This document shows, one piece after another, positions 54,648 to 62,865 of a stretch of 64,000 bases of DNA (the first letter of the stretch is position 1; every line of letters starts with the position of its first letter). The translations under genes were made by a program, and so were the position numbers. Origin of the DNA: Bacillota bacterium. Its GTDB lineage: Bacteria; Bacillota; Clostridia; Peptostreptococcales; Acidaminobacteraceae. The stretch lies in contig JAOARG010000013.1 in NCBI GenBank assembly GCA_025210655.1, positions 1 to 64,000 on the forward strand, read 5' to 3'. Under the pieces are notes generated by a model. It was not told the origin of the DNA and searched no databases. It was given only the letters and a program-made list of their open reading frames with translations.

Positions 54648-54676
54648 AATATCCCTCCTATATAAATTATATTACA

Positions 54677-54697
54677 ATTATACCGAACAAATGTTCG
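54677..54697 (-). promoter_or_regulatory. LexA (SOS) box and -10 of dinB
   Basis: CGAACAAATGTTCG (54684-54697) fits the Gram-positive LexA consensus CGAAC-N4-GTTCG exactly and is palindromic apart from the centre. On the minus strand it is followed at once by TATAAT (54682-54677), so LexA would block this promoter until DNA damage. Confidence 0.9.
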
Positions 54698-54849
54698 TAT
54701 GTAAAGTGATCTTATTTCCTTTGATGGGAAAATTTTAGAAATGGGTATAAGAATAAGGAATATTTACGTAACATATATCACGGAAAAATTAAAATAATGA
54801 TGATATTTTTGAAATGTGGATTGAAGAAATAATTTGTGAGGTGAATAAA

Positions 54850-55617
54850 ATGTTTGGGGAAACTAAAAATTTATTATCAGGAGCGGCAGTTAAAAAGGCT
54901 GATTTTATTAAGAAATCTTTAGGAAAATATTTAGTTGCATCTTCTTGGGCAGGTACTTATGTAGGTTTGGGAATTATATTAATTATGGTGATTGGCGGTA
55001 TGGGAACTTCTGCAGGATTTCCAATGACTAAGATGCTTATGGGTCTATCTTTTGGTATAGCTCTTAGCCTTGTTATAATGGCTGGTTCGGAACTTTTTAC
55101 TGGTAACAATCTTATTATGATGGTTGGTTCCCTAGATAAAAAGGTAAGCTGGGTTGATTCTATAAAAGTGTGGATTACAAGTTATGTAGGAAATTTTATT
55201 GGTTCTTTCGTAATAGGTGGCTTATTTGTTATGACAAAAATACAGGGAACGGCGACAGGCGATTTTATTATAAATGTGTCTGCTGGAAAGATGAATGGTG
55301 AGTTTTGGCCACTTTTAGTGAAGGGAATATTGTGTAATTTACTTGTGTGTCTAGCAGTATTATGTGCAGTAAAAATGAAGAGCGAGTCTGGTAAGCTTAT
55401 TATGATTTTTTGGTGCCTGTTTGCTTTTATTACAGCGGGTTTTGAACATAGTATAGCAAACATGACTATTTTCGCAATGGGACTTTTTCAGCCCCATCCA
55501 GAAACGGTTTCTATAGCAGGTATGTTTGCTAATTTAATTCCTGTAACCATAGGTAATTTTATCGGTGGTGGTATTATGCTCGGTGGAACATATTACTATA
55601 TGGGTAAAGATGATTGA
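54850..55617 (+). CDS. Formate/nitrite transporter-family channel
   Basis: 255 residues with six membrane helices. FNT features: 'SWAGTYVGLGIILIMVIGG', 'AGSELFTGNNLIMMVGSL' and 'TAGFEHSIANMTIFAMGL', which contains the conserved pore His. It forms a pentameric channel for formate, nitrite or related small anions. The ATG at 54850 has GAGGTGA upstream; 12 in-frame codons upstream lack a binding site. Divergent from dinB. Confidence 0.9.
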   Translation: MFGETKNLLSGAAVKKADFIKKSLGKYLVASSWAGTYVGLGIILIMVIGGMGTSAGFPMTKMLMGLSFGIALSLVIMAGSELFTGNNLIMMVGSLDKKVSWVDSIKVWITSYVGNFIGSFVIGGLFVMTKIQGTATGDFIINVSAGKMNGEFWPLLVKGILCNLLVCLAVLCAVKMKSESGKLIMIFWCLFAFITAGFEHSIANMTIFAMGLFQPHPETVSIAGMFANLIPVTIGNFIGGGIMLGGTYYYMGKDD

Positions 55618-55640
55618 TTTTATAAGAATAAGTAATCTTT

Positions 55641-55696
55641 TTGACGAAATATCTAAAGTGGGATATAATAACCTTAAATTAATCGTATAAGATTGA
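55641..55696 (+). promoter_or_regulatory. Promoter and operator of the OhrR-type gene
   Basis: -35 TTGACG (55641-55646), 17-bp spacer, -10 TATAAT (55664-55669). TTAATCGTATAAGATTGA (55679-55696) lies downstream and matches the palindrome TTAATC-N6-GATTAA found twice before the DUF1499/glutathione peroxidase operon. Autoregulation by the MarR/OhrR protein is likely. Confidence 0.75.
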
Positions 55697-55708
55697 AAAG
55701 GAGAAAAA

Positions 55709-56149
55709 ATGGATTATAAACCGCTACATTTAGATCAACAACTATGTTTTAGACTTTATAGGGCATCAAGAATGATGACCCGTCTTTATAAACCCTTACT
55801 GGATGAACTTAATTTAACGTATCCCCAGTATTTAGCTATGCTTGTACTATGGGAGCATGAGAAAATAGGATTCAGAGATTTGGGTAAACTCTTACAACTT
55901 AAAACGGGAACCCTAACACCAATAATACAAAGACTAGAAAAGATAGGTTATGTCGCAAAAGAAAAAGATCCTGATGATGATAGAAAAGCTTATGTTTTAT
56001 TAACTGAAAAGGGGAGAGAAATCTTTCCAGAAGCTAAGGAGATACCGAATAAGCTTGCAAAGGCTATGAATCTTACACATCAAGAGTACCTTGAATATGT
56101 TGAGGGTTTGGATAAGATGACGAAAAGTTTAATGGATGCAAAGTTTTAG
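55709..56149 (+). CDS. OhrR-type MarR-family peroxide sensor
   Basis: 146 residues. The N-terminus 'LDQQLCFRLYRASRMMTRLYKPLL' carries the reactive Cys (~13) and surroundings of OhrR, and the winged helix is 'GFRDLGKLLQLKTGTLTPIIQRLEKIGYVAKEKDPDDDRKAYVLLTEKG'. OhrR is oxidised by organic hydroperoxides and leaves its operator. No ohrA is visible; the glutathione peroxidase operon downstream is the predicted target. RBS AAAAGGAG. Confidence 0.88.
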   Translation: MDYKPLHLDQQLCFRLYRASRMMTRLYKPLLDELNLTYPQYLAMLVLWEHEKIGFRDLGKLLQLKTGTLTPIIQRLEKIGYVAKEKDPDDDRKAYVLLTEKGREIFPEAKEIPNKLAKAMNLTHQEYLEYVEGLDKMTKSLMDAKF

Positions 56150-56155
56150 AAATAA

Positions 56156-56548
56156 GGTGTTTTATTTTTCCTTTAGGAAAACTGGTAGTTTACGCGCCCC
56201 TTTTGGGCTTGTGGTGGTATTTGTGCCGTAAGCGCAAGTTAGTTAGGAAGAGTGAAGGGGAAAAGGAGAATCGCATTAAAGGATGTTAATGCTAGGGGAA
56301 TCAAGCTCATAAATAAGCTTTTGGGGAAGTGGAAAATATAAGATTTTTTAAAAAGTTTTTTAAAGGTCTTAAGTTTTCCGCTTCCCCTAAATTTTATGCA
56401 TTAAAATTGATTCCCCTAACACAAATGAAATTTTGTGTGATTCTCCTTTTCACCTAACCACCGTTTGCTCAAGCAAACTCACCACCACAAAACCTTTGCA
56501 AAAGGTTGCGTACATTACCATTTTCCTCCAAAAAGAAAATAAACCACC
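56156..56548. repeat. Fold-back modular repeat, copy B (complete)
   Basis: A 393-bp intergenic element that folds on itself. Three long helices pair left and right halves: 56261-56272 with 56439-56450 (12 bp perfect), 56293-56304 with 56407-56418 (12 bp perfect) and 56323-56336 with 56374-56387 (14 bp, one G-U). Side hairpins fill the junctions, e.g. GCATTAA/TTAATGC (56273-56292) and a seven-pair hairpin ACACAAA/TTTGTGT (56419-56438). Three hairpin modules flank each side, separated by GGTGGT-type spacers on the left and ACCACC-type on the right; each module begins with A and ends with T or is a near variant. No protein gene is visible within it. Confidence 0.8.
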
Positions 56549-56565
56549 AAAACTTTGTTTTTCTA

Positions 56566-56624
56566 TTGACAGATGATAAAAAAAGAGTTATATTAATCTT
56601 ACAAGATTAATCGCACACGATTAA
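56566..56624 (+). promoter_or_regulatory. Promoter with two overlapping OhrR-type operators
   Basis: -35 TTGACA (56566-56571), 17-bp spacer, -10 TATATT (56589-56594). TTAATCTTACAAGATTAA (56593-56610) and TTAATCGCACACGATTAA (56607-56624) are two 18-bp palindromes overlapping by four bases from the -10 onward. The shared TTAATC-N6-GATTAA form with the site before the MarR/OhrR gene defines a small regulon. Confidence 0.82.
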
Positions 56625-56639
56625 AAAGAGGTGATTGTT

Positions 56640-57107
56640 GTGAAATTTAAAATATTGATAGTACTTTTTATATTTTTAGCGTTATTGGTTATTTATATGT
56701 TTGCAAAAAACAATAAGATTCCAAGCAATGTTGGAATGAACGGAGATAGTTTTCAAGATTTAAAAAGTTCACCAAATGGTGTTTCATCTCAGGATAGTGG
56801 AGACAAATATGTTGAAGCAATTAATGTGATGGGTAATCCTAAAAATGATTTTGAAAGATTAATTAAAATTTGTGATGACTTGTGGAATATGGAGATAATT
56901 AAAGAGGATGAAAATTATGTACATATGGTTATTACAACTTCAGGTATGAAATTTAAGGATGATATACAAATCTATTATAACCTTGAGAAAAATATATTTG
57001 AGTATTGGTCTCAAAGTCGTATAGGTTATTCCGATATGGGATTAAATATGGAACGTTATAATAGCTTATTTAAAGAATATATAAATAATGAGGAGGAAGT
57101 AAAATGA
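56640..57107 (+). CDS. DUF1499-like membrane-anchored protein
   Basis: 155 residues. One N-terminal membrane helix (~3-22) and a soluble part with 'LKSSPNGVSSQD' (the S-P-N-x-V-S-S motif of DUF1499, although the usual Cys is Gly here), 'NPKNDFERLIKICDDLWNMEIIKEDENYVHMVITTSGMKFKDDIQIYYN' and 'SQSRIGYSDMGLNMERY'. The role of the family is unknown. The GTG at 56640 has AGAGGTG upstream. It overlaps the glutathione peroxidase start by 4 bp, and both are under the predicted OhrR operators. Confidence 0.8.
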   Translation: MKFKILIVLFIFLALLVIYMFAKNNKIPSNVGMNGDSFQDLKSSPNGVSSQDSGDKYVEAINVMGNPKNDFERLIKICDDLWNMEIIKEDENYVHMVITTSGMKFKDDIQIYYNLEKNIFEYWSQSRIGYSDMGLNMERYNSLFKEYINNEEEVK

Positions 57108-57649
57108 AAATTTATGAGTTTGGTTTCAAAGATACATTCCAAGAAGAGGTTAAATTAAGTAATTTCAAAGGAAAGGTAATGATTATAGCAAATACTGCAA
57201 GTAAATGTGGTTTTACACCTCAATATGAGGGTTTACAAGAATTATATGAAAAATATAATGATAAAGGTCTTGAAATTATAGGATTCCCATGTAATCAGTT
57301 TTTAGATCAAGAACCTGGTGATGAAAAGGAAATTCAATCCTTTTGTAAATTAAACTATGGAGTTTCATTTCCACTTTCAGAGAAGGTTGAAGTACGTGGT
57401 GAAAACAAAGATCCACTATTTGCTTACCTAGTTGGTGAAAAGGGATTTGAAGGTTTTGACACAAATACTGAAGGTGGAGCTAAGATGCAAGGATTTTTAA
57501 ATGAGAATCTTCCACATTTACTTGAAGGTGATGATATAAAATGGAATTTTACAAAATTCTTAGTTGATAGAGATGGAAATGTTGTTAAAAGATATGAGTC
57601 ACCTATTTCTCCAGAAGAAATGGTTGCTGATATAGAAAAGTGTTTATAG
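57104..57649 (+). CDS. Glutathione peroxidase-family thiol peroxidase
   Basis: 181 residues. 'NTASKCGFTPQYEGLQELYEKY' carries the peroxidatic Cys (selenocysteine in some homologues, Cys here), 'GFPCNQFLDQEPG' contains the Gln/resolving region and 'KWNFTKFLVDRDGNVVKRY' the conserved Trp and Asn. It reduces hydrogen and organic peroxides, most likely with thioredoxin. Its ATG overlaps the DUF1499 stop (ATGA). Regulation by the OhrR-type protein upstream is predicted. Confidence 0.92.
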   Translation: MKIYEFGFKDTFQEEVKLSNFKGKVMIIANTASKCGFTPQYEGLQELYEKYNDKGLEIIGFPCNQFLDQEPGDEKEIQSFCKLNYGVSFPLSEKVEVRGENKDPLFAYLVGEKGFEGFDTNTEGGAKMQGFLNENLPHLLEGDDIKWNFTKFLVDRDGNVVKRYESPISPEEMVADIEKCL

Positions 57650-57700
57650 TTTAAAACCGTCCCCAATGGTTTAGAACTAGCCCCTCTTTTTCAATAGATT

Positions 57701-57740
57701 CCCCATTGGCAAATTAAATTGCCAGTGGGGTTTTTATTTG
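57701..57740 (+). terminator. Terminator of the glutathione peroxidase operon
   Basis: CCCCATTGGCAA/TTGCCAGTGGGG stem with loop ATTAAA (one G-U-type pair) followed by TTTTTATTT. Confidence 0.85.
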
Positions 57741-57819
57741 CTTAAATTGGTCTATATATGTGAATAAATATAATATACAGACAAAATGAAGTGAAAATAC
57801 TAGTTGGGGGAGTATGCCT

Positions 57820-58926
57820 ATGAAATATTATATTAAAAAGATATTGTCACTTGGAATAAATGATACTATGGATTTAAGCGATCAAGCTAGGCTAAATATA
57901 ATAAATGCTTCTGCTATTTTGGCTATAGTAAATACTTTATTGAACATTATAGCTTATTTTTCCTTTGCAGGTGAGCATGCATATATGATGGGAGCAGTTA
58001 GTTTAATATGTATTGGATTTATAGTTACTACATTGGTATTAAATAAATATGGATATATAAAACTTGCCGTTAATATCATGATGATTGCCAGTATGTTTTG
58101 TGTATTTTATATTTCTAGATTTTATTTAGGTCCAGACTATGGATTTCAAAGGTATTTTTTGATATTTGGGATTGTGCCGACGGTATTTTTAAGTGCTAAA
58201 GAGAATATTACTAAAACAATCTATGTAATATTTAATTTGTTGATTTATGGTTATATAGAGAACTGGAGTTATGATTATAGATTATCAATGGATACGATGT
58301 ATTATAGTGAAAATATAGCTCATTTTTTTAACTATATAACTATTATTGTAGGATTTGTTGTTATTATAGCAATGCTTAGGATTTATCAATATATAATCAG
58401 TAGGGAAGAGGCTGGGTTGAAAAAGGCTTTGGAAGAAGCTGAACATAAATCAAAGTATGACCACTTAACGAATTTAATGAATAGAAGATATATGATGGAA
58501 GTATTAGAGAACAAGCATAATAATAGCAGTAAATCAGGTATATGTTGTGGTGTACTTATGATGGATATAGATAATTTTAAAGGTGTAAATGATGAGTATG
58601 GTCATCCGGTTGGTGATAAAGTACTTATAGATGTTAGTAAAACCATTTTAAATGTTTTGGATAATCGTGGTAAGGCAGCAAGATGGGGTGGAGAAGAATT
58701 TTTAGTTTTGTTAGATTCTTGCGAAGCTACTATATGTAGTGAAATTGCAGAAGAGATAAGATCTAATGTAGAGTTGTTGGGTACTTTGGGCGAAAGAAAA
58801 ATAACTATAAGCATAGGTGTTGCTTGCCCTAGTGGGAAAGATGATATTAGTGAAATTTTAAAAAATGCCGATAAAAATTTATATGAAGCAAAGGCAAGGG
58901 GGAAGAACAGAGTGGTAAGTTCTTAA
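57820..58926 (+). CDS. Membrane GGDEF diguanylate cyclase
   Basis: 368 residues. Residues ~25-195 contain about six membrane spans, followed by a short coiled coil and a GGDEF domain (~210-368) with the active signature 'RWGGEEFLVLL' and 'MMDIDNFKGVNDEYGHPVGD'. It should synthesise c-di-GMP in response to a membrane signal. I prefer the ATG at 57820, which has GGGGGAG 7 bp upstream, over that at 57814. No RxxD inhibitory site is present in the usual position. Confidence 0.88.
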   Translation: MKYYIKKILSLGINDTMDLSDQARLNIINASAILAIVNTLLNIIAYFSFAGEHAYMMGAVSLICIGFIVTTLVLNKYGYIKLAVNIMMIASMFCVFYISRFYLGPDYGFQRYFLIFGIVPTVFLSAKENITKTIYVIFNLLIYGYIENWSYDYRLSMDTMYYSENIAHFFNYITIIVGFVVIIAMLRIYQYIISREEAGLKKALEEAEHKSKYDHLTNLMNRRYMMEVLENKHNNSSKSGICCGVLMMDIDNFKGVNDEYGHPVGDKVLIDVSKTILNVLDNRGKAARWGGEEFLVLLDSCEATICSEIAEEIRSNVELLGTLGERKITISIGVACPSGKDDISEILKNADKNLYEAKARGKNRVVSS

Positions 58927-58951
58927 ATAAATTTTAAATTTAATATACAGT

Positions 58952-59003
58952 AAGGCTGTTTTGTGAATTAATAAATGAAAATTCATATGACAGCCTTTTC
59001 TTT
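58952..59003 (+). terminator. Terminator after GGDEF gene
   Basis: AAGGCTGT/ACAGCCTT stem with an inner GTGAATT/AATTCAT helix, followed by TTTTCTTTTT. Confidence 0.82.
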
Positions 59004-59101
59004 TTGGAAAAATGTAAAATAATTGTACAGTTATTTGTTTTATTATAACAATGAATTGATTGAAAACAGAGTACAGTATAGCAAAACAACACAAAAACAA
59101 T

Positions 59102-59130
59102 TTGTAAAGTTTATAGTGGAGTGATATAAT
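59102..59130 (+). promoter_or_regulatory. Promoter of the acc operon
   Basis: TTGTAA (59102-59107) and TATAAT (59125-59130) with 17-bp spacing, 57 bp before the accB start. No clear FabT or FapR operator was seen. Confidence 0.65.
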
Positions 59131-59187
59131 AGGCAACAGGTGTTAGAACCAGATACTAATAATAGGTCAAATACGGAGGTAATAAAT

Positions 59188-59640
59188 ATGAAAATTAATG
59201 ATATAAAAGAATTAATATCAGCGGTAGAAAAGTCAAGTATTCAGAAGCTAGATCTTGAGCTTGATGGTGCTAGAATACTAATGACCAAGTATAGTGAAAA
59301 TGTGAATAATGAAAGTATTTCTGTAGTAAAGACTGAAAATGTAAAAAAAATAGAAAGCAAGGTAGATATAGAAGATATTGCTGTAGGAAAATCAGAAAAT
59401 GATTATTTTATTGAGTCGCCAATAGTAGGTGTGTTTTATTCAGCTCCAAGCCCTGAAAGTGATGATTTTGTAAAAATTGGTGATAGTGTTTCTAATGGGC
59501 AAATAGTTTGTATACTTGAAGCTATGAAAATGATGAATGAAATAGAGTGCGAAGAAGCTGGTGAGATAGTTGAAGTACTTGTCAAAAATGGTGAGCCGGT
59601 AGAATACGGTCAAGCTCTCTTTAGAGTAAGGAGGGGATAG
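59188..59640 (+). CDS. accB: Biotin carboxyl carrier protein of acetyl-CoA carboxylase
   Basis: 150 residues. N-terminal helix pair ('INDIKELISAVEKSSIQKLDLELDGARILM'), a flexible linker and a C-terminal biotinyl domain with the modified Lys in 'ILEAMKMMNEIECEEAGEIVEVLVKNGEPVEYGQALF'. The ATG at 59188 follows ACGGAGG; 16 codons upstream in frame are not needed. First gene of accBCDA. Confidence 0.93.
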   Translation: MKINDIKELISAVEKSSIQKLDLELDGARILMTKYSENVNNESISVVKTENVKKIESKVDIEDIAVGKSENDYFIESPIVGVFYSAPSPESDDFVKIGDSVSNGQIVCILEAMKMMNEIECEEAGEIVEVLVKNGEPVEYGQALFRVRRG

Positions 59641-59641
59641 G

Positions 59642-60988
59642 ATGCTAAAAAAAGTACTTATTGCCAATAGAGGTGAGATAGCTTTAAGAATTATTAGAGC
59701 CTGTAAAGAACTTGGAGTATCAACTGTGGCTGTATATTCCAAGGCTGATGAAGATTCTTTGCATGTACATATTGCAGATGAGGCAATTTGTGTAGGTCCA
59801 GCTATGTCTTCCCACAGTTATTTAAAGATGGATAATATAATTAGTGCAGCCCTAAATAGTGGCTGTGATGCAATTCATCCGGGATATGGTTTTTTATCTG
59901 AGAATACAGAGTTTGCTAAAAAATGTTCTGAAAATAATATTAAGTTTATTGGTCCCAAGCCAGAAGTAATAAGTAGGATGGGGAATAAATCTGAGGCCAG
60001 AAAAACAATGATTGAGGCAGGGGTTCCAGTTGTACCCGGTTCTGATGGTACTGTTGATACAGTAGATAGTGCATTAGAATTAGCTGAAAGCATGGGTTAT
60101 CCTGTAATAATAAAAGCTTCCAGTGGTGGTGGCGGAAGAGGAATGAGAATTGTATATTCCAAGGAAGAGCTTGCAGAAAAGTATGATACGGCTAAAGCAG
60201 AAGCTGTTTCTGCTTTCGGAGATGGGGATATGTATTTGGAGAAGTTTGTAGAAAATCCTAGACATATTGAATTTCAAATAATAGCTGACGAGCATGGGAA
60301 TGTTGTTCATCTTGGAGAAAGAGACTGTTCTATGCAAAGAAGAAATCAAAAGGTAATCGAGGAGTCACCTTGTGTTGTAATTGATGAAAAATTAAGAAAA
60401 GAGATGGGTGAAACTGCTGTTAAGGCTGCAAAGTTTGTAAATTATCAAAATGCAGGGACTATAGAGTTTCTATTAGATAAAAATAATGACTATTATTTTA
60501 TAGAGATGAATACAAGAATACAGGTTGAGCATCCTGTAACAGAAATGGTAACGGGTGTAGATCTTATTAAGGAACAAATAAAAGTTGCGTCTGGTGAAAA
60601 ACTTAGTTTTTCACAAAAAGAGATAGTAATCAATGGTCATGCCATAGAGTGTAGAATTAATGCTGAGGATATGAAACATGGTTTTAGGCCATCTCCGGGT
60701 AAGATTGATATATATATGGTGCCAGGTGGATATGGTGTTAGGATGGATAGTCATGTATATACAGGTTACAGTGTGCCATCTTATTATGACTCAATGATAG
60801 GGAAGCTTATAGTATGGGGAGAAAATAGGGTAGATGCTTTAAGGAGAATGGAAAGATCTATAGATGAATTTGTAGTAGAAGGAATAAATACAAATATAGA
60901 CTTTCATAAATTGCTCCTTAATAATGAGAAGTTTATAAAGAATAATATATATACTACTTTTATTGAAAAAGAGATAATGGAAGATTAA
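59642..60988 (+). CDS. accC: Acetyl-CoA carboxylase biotin carboxylase subunit
   Basis: 448 residues. 'KKVLIANRGEIALRIIRACKELG' at the N-terminus, ATP-grasp loop 'KASSGGGGRGMRIV', 'GERDCSMQRRNQKVIEESP' and 'FIEMNTRIQVEHPVTEMVTG' are the standard biotin carboxylase motifs. It carboxylates the biotin on AccB with ATP and bicarbonate. It begins 1 bp after the accB stop region. Confidence 0.95.
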   Translation: MLKKVLIANRGEIALRIIRACKELGVSTVAVYSKADEDSLHVHIADEAICVGPAMSSHSYLKMDNIISAALNSGCDAIHPGYGFLSENTEFAKKCSENNIKFIGPKPEVISRMGNKSEARKTMIEAGVPVVPGSDGTVDTVDSALELAESMGYPVIIKASSGGGGRGMRIVYSKEELAEKYDTAKAEAVSAFGDGDMYLEKFVENPRHIEFQIIADEHGNVVHLGERDCSMQRRNQKVIEESPCVVIDEKLRKEMGETAVKAAKFVNYQNAGTIEFLLDKNNDYYFIEMNTRIQVEHPVTEMVTGVDLIKEQIKVASGEKLSFSQKEIVINGHAIECRINAEDMKHGFRPSPGKIDIYMVPGGYGVRMDSHVYTGYSVPSYYDSMIGKLIVWGENRVDALRRMERSIDEFVVEGINTNIDFHKLLLNNEKFIKNNIYTTFIEKEIMED

Positions 60989-61005
60989 TAGGAGGAATTG
61001 TAAAG

Positions 61006-61884
61006 ATGATTAAAGACATATTTAGAAAGAAAAAATCTGTAAAAATTCCTGTGATAAAGAAAAAAGAAAGTTCAAGTAAAGATAATGGGAAAAAACCATT
61101 TAAATTTGATACTGATAAGTACAGTAAATGCAAAGGCTGTGAAAGTATGCTAATCAGTGGGGAATTTAAAAATAATATGTATGTTTGTCCTAAATGTGGC
61201 TTTCATAGTGTAGTAGATGGAAGAAAAAGAATAGGAATGGTAATTGATAAGGGCACATTTACTGAGTATGATAAGGATGCAAAATCAATAGATATATTGA
61301 ATTTTCCCGGTTACGAGAAAAAATTGAAAACGTCTATAGATAAATCAGGGGAAGTAGAAGCTGTAATTACAGGTCAGGGGAAAATACATGGTATAGACAC
61401 AATAATCTGTGTAATGAATCCTAAGTTTATGATGGGAAGTATGGGGTCAGTAGTTGGGGAGAAGATTGCTTTGGCTATTGAGAAAGCAACTGAAAAAAAA
61501 ATACCTGTACTTATTTTTTGTGCCTCTGGCGGAGCGAGGATGCAAGAGGGAATAGTGTCCCTAATGCAGATGGGAAAAACATCGGCGGCTTTGAAGAGAC
61601 ATTCAGATGCAGGTCTTTTGTATTTGCCGATTCTTACAAATCCTACTACTGGTGGTGTTACGGCAAGTTTTGCTATGCTTGGAGATATGATTATCGCAGA
61701 GCCTGGAGCACTTATTGGATTCGCTGGACCAAGGGTGATTGAGCAAACAATAAGACAGAAACTTCCAGAAGGTTTTCAAAGAAGTGAATTTTTAGTTGAA
61801 AAAGGATTTGTAGATAAAATTGTAGATAGAAGAGAATTAAAGGAATTCTTATATAGAATATTAGGTATTCACAAAGTCGATTGA
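61006..61884 (+). CDS. accD: Acetyl-CoA carboxylase carboxyltransferase subunit beta
   Basis: 292 residues. The zinc ribbon 'CKGCESML...YVCPKCGFHS' has all four Cys. The crotonase-fold part includes 'FCASGGARMQEGIVSLMQMGKTSAAL' and 'TNPTTGGVTASFAMLGDMIIAEPGALIGFAGPRVIEQT'. Partner of AccA in transferring carboxyl to acetyl-CoA. GGAGG precedes the ATG. Confidence 0.95.
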   Translation: MIKDIFRKKKSVKIPVIKKKESSSKDNGKKPFKFDTDKYSKCKGCESMLISGEFKNNMYVCPKCGFHSVVDGRKRIGMVIDKGTFTEYDKDAKSIDILNFPGYEKKLKTSIDKSGEVEAVITGQGKIHGIDTIICVMNPKFMMGSMGSVVGEKIALAIEKATEKKIPVLIFCASGGARMQEGIVSLMQMGKTSAALKRHSDAGLLYLPILTNPTTGGVTASFAMLGDMIIAEPGALIGFAGPRVIEQTIRQKLPEGFQRSEFLVEKGFVDKIVDRRELKEFLYRILGIHKVD

Positions 61885-61910
61885 TAAGAGTATTGTGGGA
61901 GGTTTGCTGA

Positions 61911-62855
61911 ATGAATAAAGAAATTAAAGTCAAAATAGAAAACTTAGAAAATAAGTTGAATAGGTTCAGAGAATTCTCAAATGAAAATGATTTAGATCTT
62001 TCTGATGAAATAAAATATATAGAATTGGAACTAAGTCTTTTAAGGGAACATGAGTATGAAAATATGAATCCGTGGGATAGGGTGAATATAGCAAGAATGA
62101 AGGAAAGACCTACTGCGCTTGATTATATAAATGAAATATTTGAAGGATTCATAGAGCTTCACGGGGATAGATTATACGGAGATGACCCAGCAATGGTAGG
62201 GGGTATTGCATATTTTAATGGTAAGCCGATTACTGTTATAGGTCATCAAAAAGGTAAGGATACAAAAGATAATCTAAAGAGAAACTTTGGTATGGCAAAT
62301 CCCGAAGGTTATAGAAAAGCACTTAGGCTTATGAAACAGGCAGAGAAATTTGGAAGACCAGTAGTAACTTTTGTTGATACACCTGGAGCATATTGTGGAC
62401 TAGGTGCAGAAGAAAGGGGACAGGGGGAAGCAATTGCAAGAAATCTACTTGAAATGAGTGGATTAAATGTACCCATAATAGTATTTGTAATAGGTGAAGG
62501 TGGCAGCGGTGGTGCACTTGGACTTAGTATAGGTGATAGAATCTATATGCTAGAGAATTCCATTTACTCCGTAATATCGCCAGAAGGACTTTCAAGTATT
62601 CTTTGGGGGGATGCATCCTTAGTAGAAAAAGCAGCAAATATAATGAAATTAACTGCAAAAAATTTAAAAAAGTTAGGAATAATAGAAGGGGTAATTAAAG
62701 AAGCAGCTGGAGGAGCCCATAAGGATATTTCCTTAGTTGCAAATCAGATGAAAGAAATACTTAAAAGTGAACTTAACTTACTTTCAAGTTATGAATCGGA
62801 TGAACTGCTTGATAAGAGGTATGAGAAGTATAGGAGTATAGGTAGGACTATTTAA
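61911..62855 (+). CDS. accA: Acetyl-CoA carboxylase carboxyltransferase subunit alpha
   Basis: 314 residues. 'PWDRVNIARMKERPTALDYINEIFEGFIELHGDRLYGDDPAMVGGIAYFNGKPITVIGHQKG' and 'FVDTPGAYCGLGAEERGQGEAIARNLLEMS' are AccA signatures. It completes the four-gene order accB-accC-accD-accA for malonyl-CoA synthesis. GGGAGG precedes the ATG 26 bp after accD. A fold-back repeat follows instead of a simple terminator. Confidence 0.95.
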   Translation: MNKEIKVKIENLENKLNRFREFSNENDLDLSDEIKYIELELSLLREHEYENMNPWDRVNIARMKERPTALDYINEIFEGFIELHGDRLYGDDPAMVGGIAYFNGKPITVIGHQKGKDTKDNLKRNFGMANPEGYRKALRLMKQAEKFGRPVVTFVDTPGAYCGLGAEERGQGEAIARNLLEMSGLNVPIIVFVIGEGGSGGALGLSIGDRIYMLENSIYSVISPEGLSSILWGDASLVEKAANIMKLTAKNLKKLGIIEGVIKEAAGGAHKDISLVANQMKEILKSELNLLSSYESDELLDKRYEKYRSIGRTI

Positions 62856-62865
62856 ATAATAGTCG

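Noticed and set aside
56156-56548. Copy B as an insertion sequence or transposon
   Set aside because: It encodes no transposase and no target duplication is apparent; the inner stems differ between copies while pairing is kept, unlike a simple mobile copy.
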